Positions 37,062-41,464 of a DNA stretch of 41,464 nt are shown in pieces. This stretch comes from a virus: positions 1 through 41,464 of IMG/VR virus record IMGVR_UViG_3300012964_000019. One strand, written 5' to 3'. The notes beneath the pieces are model-generated. The model saw nothing but the letters and a program-made list of their open reading frames with translations, had not been told where the DNA came from and did no database searches. How positions within the stretch are numbered: position 1 is the first letter of the stretch; each line of letters begins with the position of its first letter. The position numbers and the translations under genes are program-made.

Positions 37062-37316
37062 ATGGACTACTTCGCAATCTACAGGGACATCGACTTCATG
37101 CTGGTGGGCCTCCGGGAGGAACTGGAGGCCGGCCGCAACAACTGGGACCGGCTCTACAACGACCGGGGACTCCTCAACGCCGTCATCGGGGAGACCCATG
37201 GCATGGAGACGCACCGGGGCCATCTGGTACCCTACCGGATCCACCAACTCCGATTCCAGCTGATGTTCAAGGAAGTCCTCTTCAGGATGCGGCAGCGCTG
37301 GGAGCCGTCGACATGA
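37062..37316 (+). CDS. Small uncharacterised protein
   Basis: 84 aa from ATG 37062, set by the leaderless promoter. Helical and charged (YFAIYRDIDFMLVGLREELE; YRIHQLRFQLMFKEVLFRM). Overlaps the next gene by ATGA. No family recognised. Confidence 0.5.
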   Translation: MDYFAIYRDIDFMLVGLREELEAGRNNWDRLYNDRGLLNAVIGETHGMETHRGHLVPYRIHQLRFQLMFKEVLFRMRQRWEPST

Positions 37317-37612
37317 CTCATAAAGATTTCGACAAGGCCATTCCAACAACCATCACCGAAATTAACGGGGGTTGGCTCATTCATTGGGGCCATCCCTGGT
37401 TCCCGGACCAAAAGGTCCCGACTGTAGAGAAGGCCTTGGAAGCCCTTGAATTCTCTACGAAGGTCTTGGCATTTGCATTTGGTGTCGGGACCCTGAAACT
37501 TAGTTGGAGGCCAACAACTGAGGCCGGTCGTCTGGCAGTGGAGAAACTTCGAACTCAGGCTCCAGAAACTGCTCCTTCCAGCCCGGAACCCCGTCAAGAA
37601 CCAGAGGAATGA
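37313..37612 (+). CDS. Uncharacterised protein
   Basis: 99 aa (ATGA overlap). Trp-rich centre (GGWLIHWGHPWFPDQKVP), helical end, acidic Pro-rich tail. Its last 113 bp are shared, on the opposite strand, with the gene 37500-37898. No family recognised. Confidence 0.45.
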   Translation: MTHKDFDKAIPTTITEINGGWLIHWGHPWFPDQKVPTVEKALEALEFSTKVLAFAFGVGTLKLSWRPTTEAGRLAVEKLRTQAPETAPSSPEPRQEPEE

Positions 37613-37898
37613 CTTTCTCCCATTCCAGGTAGTCTCCGAATTTAAGCCGGTTGGGAACAACCGCCTTATCCCAATCCCGCAGCCTGAGCCACCAGCAGCT
37701 GTCAACGGCGTGGACTCTCCCCTTACAGACCCTCCGGAGCATGTAAAGCCGAGTAGCTTCGGCTTTGAGACCGAAGAGCCGGCGGTACTCCCGCCAGTCC
37801 GACATGTGCCCTGGGTATCTCATCTGGCCCTTCAGGGTCCGCAACTCCGCTTCAACCCGCCTCAGTTCCTGCAACCACTTAGATTTATTCAACTTCAT
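37500..37898 (-). CDS. Uncharacterised helical protein
   Basis: 132 aa from ATG 37898 with GGGAG upstream. N-terminal coil (WLQELRRVEAELRTLKGQMR), then YRRLFGLKAEATRLYMLRRV and an aromatic C-half. The 3' end overlaps the plus-strand gene 37313-37612 by 113 bp tail to tail, which is long for this compact genome; one of the two ends may be degenerate. No family recognised. Confidence 0.45.
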   Translation of the reverse strand: MKLNKSKWLQELRRVEAELRTLKGQMRYPGHMSDWREYRRLFGLKAEATRLYMLRRVCKGRVHAVDSCWWLRLRDWDKAVVPNRLKFGDYLEWEKVIPLVLDGVPGWKEQFLEPEFEVSPLPDDRPQLLASN

Positions 37899-37914
37899 AC
37901 ACGACTCCCTGGCC

Positions 37915-38196
37915 TCAGAGGCCGGCTAACCGGAGGCCCGACATGAGCTTCCGGAGGTTCTTGGTACGGGGGTGGGGCCTGACTCCAACGGCCATGGCTG
38001 CGCCCAACCAGGGGGCATTGGGTTCCCGAATCAGAACAAATTCGCAACCGGCTTCAGAAAGCCGAGCCGCCACCTCAAGGAGCTGGGCTTCGGAGTCGAC
38101 GCCAAGTATTACCGCATGTGTGTCCGGAGGCAGATTTCCGGGGCTACTCTCTCCGGCGGCGTGGCACAGCTGGGCGAATTGGACACCGGGCGGCAC
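37915..38196 (-). CDS. Peptidyl-tRNA hydrolase Pth2-like protein
   Basis: 93 aa from GTG 38196. Pth2-like features: PPGVQFAQLCHAAGE near the start, HAVILGVDSEAQLLEVAARL, AGCEFVLIREPNAPWLGAAM and a final AVGVRPHP strand. The frame is open upstream and encodes the expected first strand (WYHYCCIRTD), but no ATG, GTG or TTG occurs there, so the 5' end is uncertain. The active form would release peptides from stalled peptidyl-tRNA. It is 17 nt ahead of the gene at 37898 on the same strand. Confidence 0.6.
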   Translation of the reverse strand: MPPGVQFAQLCHAAGESSPGNLPPDTHAVILGVDSEAQLLEVAARLSEAGCEFVLIREPNAPWLGAAMAVGVRPHPRTKNLRKLMSGLRLAGL

Positions 38197-38372
38197 GTCG
38201 GTCCTGATGCAGCAGTAGTGATACCAGGGCCCGGTATCTACGCCGGGGCTCCATAAAGGAACACCTCCGGCTTGTGGATTCTGAATCTGGTCGCGAGCTT
38301 GGTTATCGCTGCGGCTGATGCCCTGATGCCATGGTCAGTAGATTACCACAGTTCCGGAGTCTGTCAAGGCTG

Positions 38373-38381
38373 TGGTATACT
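38373..38381 (+). promoter_or_regulatory. Extended -10 promoter
   Basis: TGG-TATACT (box 38376-38381), with a GGAGG ribosome site and ATG 38404 downstream. TTCCGG 18 nt upstream is a poor -35. The same TGTGGTATACT occurs on the minus strand at 3525. Confidence 0.55.
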
Positions 38382-38403
38382 GAAGGCCTCAATTGGAGGA
38401 AAA

Positions 38404-39024
38404 ATGGAACTCTATCGCGACATGCACGGAATCTGGGTCCGGGAACCTTACCCGGCGGAACTAATGGGCCAATTTCACTTGGATATCAACGAAATCGATA
38501 CCAGCCGATGGTCCCATCCTGATATTCTCAACAATATCATTTCACTTCCCATCCGGAAGAGCACGTTACTGCAATTCGACGAACCTCAAATTTACTCCGG
38601 GGGACCAATAACGACTCGGTTCGTCATCCCGGCCGGCTTTCTATCAGTGGTTTGTACCAACCGCAAGGATGCCGAACATATTCTACATGTCGAGTTAATC
38701 AAGCTCTGTAGAGTCGAGGGCATTGTCATTAAATCCATCATGGTTCGGCCTTCGGTACTGACCTGCTACAGTGAACCCCGAACTGGGGAGAAGCCGACTT
38801 GCGCCTGCCAATTTGGGCCAGACGATATCCGGCCAGCAATTACCCGATATGCGGCTTTCTGCATCCTTCACGGTTACGGTTACCTGCCGGGGATGGAACC
38901 CGGTGCCGACCCCGTGGGTCTCAGTCCTGAGACCCTTAGAACAATAGGAATACGAATCGGTCGCCTGGAAGGTCGCCTCGGGACCCCCGACGAGTTCGAG
39001 CCCGAGCCGTTTCAGCTGCTTTAA
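38404..39024 (+). CDS. Uncharacterised protein
   Basis: 206 aa from ATG 38404 (GGAGG site 4 nt upstream). Alpha/beta sequence with no clear catalytic motif; a SEPRTGEKPTCACQFGPDDI segment holds a Cys pair. The gene is more AT-rich than its neighbours. Its stop overlaps the convergent minus-strand gene by 4 bp. No family recognised. Confidence 0.5.
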   Translation: MELYRDMHGIWVREPYPAELMGQFHLDINEIDTSRWSHPDILNNIISLPIRKSTLLQFDEPQIYSGGPITTRFVIPAGFLSVVCTNRKDAEHILHVELIKLCRVEGIVIKSIMVRPSVLTCYSEPRTGEKPTCACQFGPDDIRPAITRYAAFCILHGYGYLPGMEPGADPVGLSPETLRTIGIRIGRLEGRLGTPDEFEPEPFQLL

Positions 39025-39407
39025 TCATTTAGAAGCAATCGGTCCGCTTGATGAGCCTTGAATTTACTGTGGCTCTTCCGGTCCGGGGCGTCTACCAGGG
39101 CCTGAATCTCTTGGGGAACCTGATCAAACTCATCAAAACCGAGAGAGTTGAGGTGCATGGCATACGCCACTCCATGCTTCCGGGCCTCCTCGACATCACC
39201 GGACCCCTGGGCAGACCTCAAGCCTCTCAAATGATGAGCAGCCGCCTGCAGGTGGTGCTCCCGGCTGTAGTCCCGATGGGCCTGTTCTTCGGCCTGTTCC
39301 CTGGGCATACCGTTTTCAAATTCGTGTACGGCCGATCGACGCTCCAGGTCCGGGACATGCTGAGCCGACACCAGCTTCCGACCCCTCCAGGTAGGTATTT
39401 CAGCCAT
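39021..39407 (-). CDS. Uncharacterised, possibly virion-related protein
   Basis: 128 aa from ATG 39407; GTG 39416 is an alternative. Charged and His-rich (AEEQAHRDYSREHHLQAAAH), helical throughout, ending at KSHSKFKAHQADRLLLND. Such short His/Ala helices are common in phage internal or portal-accessory proteins. It overlaps the HNH gene and follows the GNAT-containing gene on the same strand. Confidence 0.4.
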   Translation of the reverse strand: MAEIPTWRGRKLVSAQHVPDLERRSAVHEFENGMPREQAEEQAHRDYSREHHLQAAAHHLRGLRSAQGSGDVEEARKHGVAYAMHLNSLGFDEFDQVPQEIQALVDAPDRKSHSKFKAHQADRLLLND

Positions 39408-39954
39408 TGTCGTCACCCATCAGTGCCTTCCGGAGCGCCTTACGATGGACGGTCCTCAACCGATGGCAGTTGGAACACACCACTTCACATTTAGCCAATT
39501 CCTCCTGAAGAATTTTTATATTGACAGGAGTCCAAGCCATAGTAGATATATTCCCGACTTTAACGCCTCGAACGTGGTCAAAATCCATGACCGCAGTATG
39601 ATAGCTCACACCGCAATCTGCACAAGGATTACTTTTAATATTATTGATCAAATCTATATTTCGGCGCTTAAGCTCTTTGATACATTTCTTCTGTTGTTCT
39701 CGTCTTTGGGGTTCTTTATTTTTGACTGAATAGTAGGTAGCAAGATGCTCCTTGTTGTTGCTTTTAAATTCAGACATAGCTACCTTGTGTTTTTCCCACC
39801 CCGGTGCACCTTTCTTACGATAAGCAGTGATCCTTTTGGTGCGGCACCGTTTGCAGGTTTGGCGTCGTAAAATATTTCCCGTTTTCTTGGACACGCCCCT
39901 GAGGCTGAAGGATTCCTCGTCTTTTTCAATTCCGCACAAATTACAGATTTTCAT
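39400..39954 (-). CDS. HNH homing endonuclease
   Basis: 184 aa from ATG 39954, inside the last 14 bp of the preceding gene. N-terminal zinc ribbon (CNLCGIEKDEESF, CKRCRTKRITAYRKK), basic middle, and an HNH domain: NPCADCGVSYHTAVMDFDHV, then EVVCSNCHRLRTVHRK. It is AT-rich relative to both flanking genes and overlaps them, as expected for an inserted homing gene. Confidence 0.85.
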   Translation of the reverse strand: MKICNLCGIEKDEESFSLRGVSKKTGNILRRQTCKRCRTKRITAYRKKGAPGWEKHKVAMSEFKSNNKEHLATYYSVKNKEPQRREQQKKCIKELKRRNIDLINNIKSNPCADCGVSYHTAVMDFDHVRGVKVGNISTMAWTPVNIKILQEELAKCEVVCSNCHRLRTVHRKALRKALMGDDNG

Positions 39955-41029
39955 AACGCAAGGCTCTTATCAATGCCTTAACCAAATGCAAATCCGACCC
40001 AATCTTAAACTCTATCACACTTCCGTCTTCATATACAGTAGTCGTGATATTTTTTCGCAATTCGGACCAACAAAGACACCCGACAAAGCGCCCATTTTTA
40101 AAAATTACCCCGTCACAGGCCGGACAGCTGCGCTCCAGGTCCGACTTCCCGACTTTCAGAGACGGAATTTTCGGGATTTTAGGCAGTTTCACCCCGGGTT
40201 TGGCCCCGCCTCCGGGCTGCTGGGGCTGTTGAGGCTTCTGGGGATTAACACCTTTTGCTTGGACGTCAGGGCCCTGAGGAGGGGTGGGGCCCAACTGTTT
40301 CTGGGGTCTGGCGGTCTGGCCCGGGAGTTCAGTCTTGTAAGTACTGCGGAACGCAGCCCCCTCATCGGTCTGGACATCTCCGGCCAGAATGGGCTTCCCG
40401 CTGATCTTTTTGGCGTGGTCGTACATGGCCGAAGCCAGGCCCCGACGCTGGTGGTCGTCGTCTACGGTTACCGTAACGGGTTTCAGGCCCTCGGGGTGGT
40501 GACTGAACCAAGCCGTGCCGACGTGCTGACCTCCGGGCGCAAAGGCGTGAACCTTAAGGCCAGCCGGGCCGTGCTCCTCCTTCAGCTGGTAGCCGGCTCC
40601 GGGGTCCAGGACTTTCTTAGCCAGCGACTTCGTCAGTTCCTGCGTCCGGGCCAGGGCGTCAATCGAAGCCCCTAACCTCAGCAGCTGTCGGTCTTTGGCG
40701 CGGCCACTACCGGGAGCCGGGACTCCCAGACTTACGGCTACGGCCGCAGCCATAAACTCCGGAGAAGCCGTCTGAAACTCCAGGGTCTGGTCGCCGCCGA
40801 GACTGATAACGCCCTGGAATCCGGCCTCGGATTTCTGAAAACGTAAATAACTATTGTCGTCCCCCGGCACCCGCCCCTCATAGTAGTCCCGCAGCCCCAA
40901 CCAGGCCAGGGCGGCGCGGGGTACCAGTAAAGGCTCTAGGGTGGGTTCGGCGTCAGTGGCTTTTTCAAGGGCTGAAGCTCCTTCGACGCCGAGAGTCTCT
41001 TTCAAAAAGCCATAAACACTGGAATCCAT
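39941..41029 (-). CDS. Probable virion protein with GNAT-like domain and zinc knuckle
   Basis: 362 aa from ATG 41029, 7 nt after a TAATCT box. Residues about 160-250 read as a GNAT fold (VGTAWFSHHPEGLKPVTVTV, DDDHQRRGLASAMYDHAKKI, including the QRRGLA acetyl-CoA loop). A Pro/Gln-rich linker follows, then CPACDGVIFKNGRFVGCLCW (about 310-330), a zinc knuckle that recurs at the C-terminus of virion-region proteins of large phages. Whether the GNAT domain acetylates or only binds is unknown. Confidence 0.55.
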   Translation of the reverse strand: MDSSVYGFLKETLGVEGASALEKATDAEPTLEPLLVPRAALAWLGLRDYYEGRVPGDDNSYLRFQKSEAGFQGVISLGGDQTLEFQTASPEFMAAAVAVSLGVPAPGSGRAKDRQLLRLGASIDALARTQELTKSLAKKVLDPGAGYQLKEEHGPAGLKVHAFAPGGQHVGTAWFSHHPEGLKPVTVTVDDDHQRRGLASAMYDHAKKISGKPILAGDVQTDEGAAFRSTYKTELPGQTARPQKQLGPTPPQGPDVQAKGVNPQKPQQPQQPGGGAKPGVKLPKIPKIPSLKVGKSDLERSCPACDGVIFKNGRFVGCLCWSELRKNITTTVYEDGSVIEFKIGSDLHLVKALIRALRYENL

Positions 41030-41036
41030 GTCTGTT

Positions 41037-41042
41037 AGATTA
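41037..41042 (-). promoter_or_regulatory. TAATCT late-type -10 box, leaderless
   Basis: TAATCT on the minus strand, 7 nt (AACAGAC) before ATG 41029. It is back to back with the plus-strand promoter at 41048. Confidence 0.6.
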
Positions 41043-41047
41043 CACCG

Positions 41048-41076
41048 TTGACAGCCAAAGATGAATTCGATATAGG
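41048..41076 (+). promoter_or_regulatory. Sigma70-type promoter, copy 1
   Basis: TTGACA 41048-41053, 17-nt spacer, TATAGG 41071-41076, 7 nt to ATG 41084. Confidence 0.7.
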
Positions 41077-41083
41077 AGAAGAT

Positions 41084-41119
41084 ATGAAAGCCAAAACCGT
41101 CAAGAAGTCCCACCGTTGA
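41084..41119 (+). CDS. 11-residue minicistron from duplicated start
   Basis: The first copy of the duplicated start reads MKAKTVKKSHR and then stops because the second promoter copy follows. The TGA lies within the -35 of copy 2. Likely a by-product of the duplication. Confidence 0.4.
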   Translation: MKAKTVKKSHR

Positions 41120-41144
41120 CAGCCAAAGATGAATCCGATATAGG
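41116..41144 (+). promoter_or_regulatory. Sigma70-type promoter, copy 2
   Basis: TTGACA 41116-41121, 17-nt spacer, TATAGG 41139-41144, 7 nt to ATG 41152. Confidence 0.7.
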
Positions 41145-41151
41145 AGAAGAT

Positions 41152-41464
41152 ATGAAAGCCAAATCCGTCAAGAAGTCCCCCAAGAAGTCCCCCAAGAAGT
41201 CTAAGTTCCCTGAAAAGACCATCCTCTGCCTCAGAACCTGTAGGAAAGACGGCTCTAATGAATTCAACGGTTTCCGGTGGCCACTGGTGGTCGGGGCCGT
41301 GGCCACGGCCCCGGACTGGGACCCGACCCCCACCTGCGGCTCCGGACTCCACGGCCTGGCGTGGGGGGCCGGGGACGCCGGCCTGGTGGACCGGGGCCCC
41401 CACGCCGTCGGCCTGGTCGTTGAGGCCCGTGCCGACGAGGTCGTAGACCTCGGAGGCAAGGTCA
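41152..41464 (+). CDS. Second copy of repeat-protein gene, N-terminal part (partial)
   Basis: 104 codons to the right edge. The N-terminus is new: a Lys/Ser/Pro-rich stretch (KSVKKSPKKSPKKSKFPEK) resembling a basic DNA-binding or histone H1-like tail. From CLRTCRKDGSNEFNGFRWPL on, protein and DNA closely match residues 8-90 of the gene at 9211, including the CGSGLHGLAWG loop. Whether octad repeats follow lies outside the window. Confidence 0.7.
   Translation, partial: MKAKSVKKSPKKSPKKSKFPEKTILCLRTCRKDGSNEFNGFRWPLVVGAVATAPDWDPTPTCGSGLHGLAWGAGDAGLVDRGPHAVGLVVEARADEVVDLGGKV

Larger units (their letters stand above)
41043..41178 (+). repeat. 68-bp tandem duplication of a promoter and start region
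   Basis: 41043-41110 and 41111-41178 differ at only two positions. Each copy holds TTGACA, a 17-nt spacer, TATAGG, the ribosome site AGGAGA and an ATG with the codons MKAK.VKKS. Confidence 0.9.

Noticed and set aside
39827-40675. 282-residue plus-strand frame opposite the GNAT-containing gene
   Set aside because: Mirror frame; the minus-strand product has recognisable domains.

Overview
This window is part of the genome of a large contractile-tailed bacteriophage (myovirus morphology). A tail sheath gene, a tail tube gene, a tail-assembly-chaperone pair and a long tape-measure-like reading frame that runs off the left edge all lie on the minus strand. Between them sit islands of small plus-strand genes, packed with ATGA-type overlaps, of the kind phages use for early/accessory functions. 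The host cannot be named from the sequence. Two small lipoprotein-like genes (25290-25691, 28399-28887) fit a host that processes lipoproteins. Many genes have an ATG only about 7 nt after a -10 box (leaderless mRNA), which points to a host lineage that translates leaderless messages well; Deinococcus-like and actinobacterial hosts are possibilities only.

Layout. 1-3486 (-): tape measure, a broken HNH endonuclease, and two tail-assembly-chaperone-like genes. 3560-10920 (+): papain/transglutaminase-like protein, SprT-like metalloprotease, HTH proteins, RNase HI, ClpP-like protease, a 24-bp tandem-repeat gene and a GNAT acetyltransferase. 10904-13533 (-): an exported ClpP-like protease, holin-like and XhlA-like membrane proteins, a nucleoside deoxyribosyltransferase-like enzyme and tiny membrane proteins. 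13568-26943 (-): an EDxHD homing-type endonuclease, tail tube, tail sheath, an 862-aa DUF3293-like protein, a 976-aa kelch/beta-repeat protein, an HNH endonuclease, a probable tail/neck protein, a Cys-rich lipoprotein, and a protein with a GGDEF/mCpol-like cyclase-fold domain. 27117-37612 (+): about thirty mostly tiny cistrons including a deoxynucleotide kinase fused to a LAGLIDADG endonuclease, an RNA ligase and a tRNA. 37500-38196 (-): two small genes, one Pth2-like. 38404-39024 (+): one unknown gene. 39021-41029 (-): a GNAT-containing probable virion protein with an HNH gene. 41043-41464 (+): a duplicated promoter and the start of a second copy of the repeat gene.

Regulation visible in the sequence. 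Plus-strand islands are headed by TTGACA-N16-18-TANNNT promoters, several leaderless. Minus-strand virion and lysis-type genes are instead headed by a recurring TAATCT box with no visible -35, suggesting a separate late promoter class. Six homing-endonuclease-type elements from four or five families, two of them broken, show heavy traffic of selfish genes. The points most worth following are the phage cyclase-fold protein, the two promoter classes with leaderless starts, the kinase-LAGLIDADG fusion, the unusual tRNA and the duplicated repeat gene.
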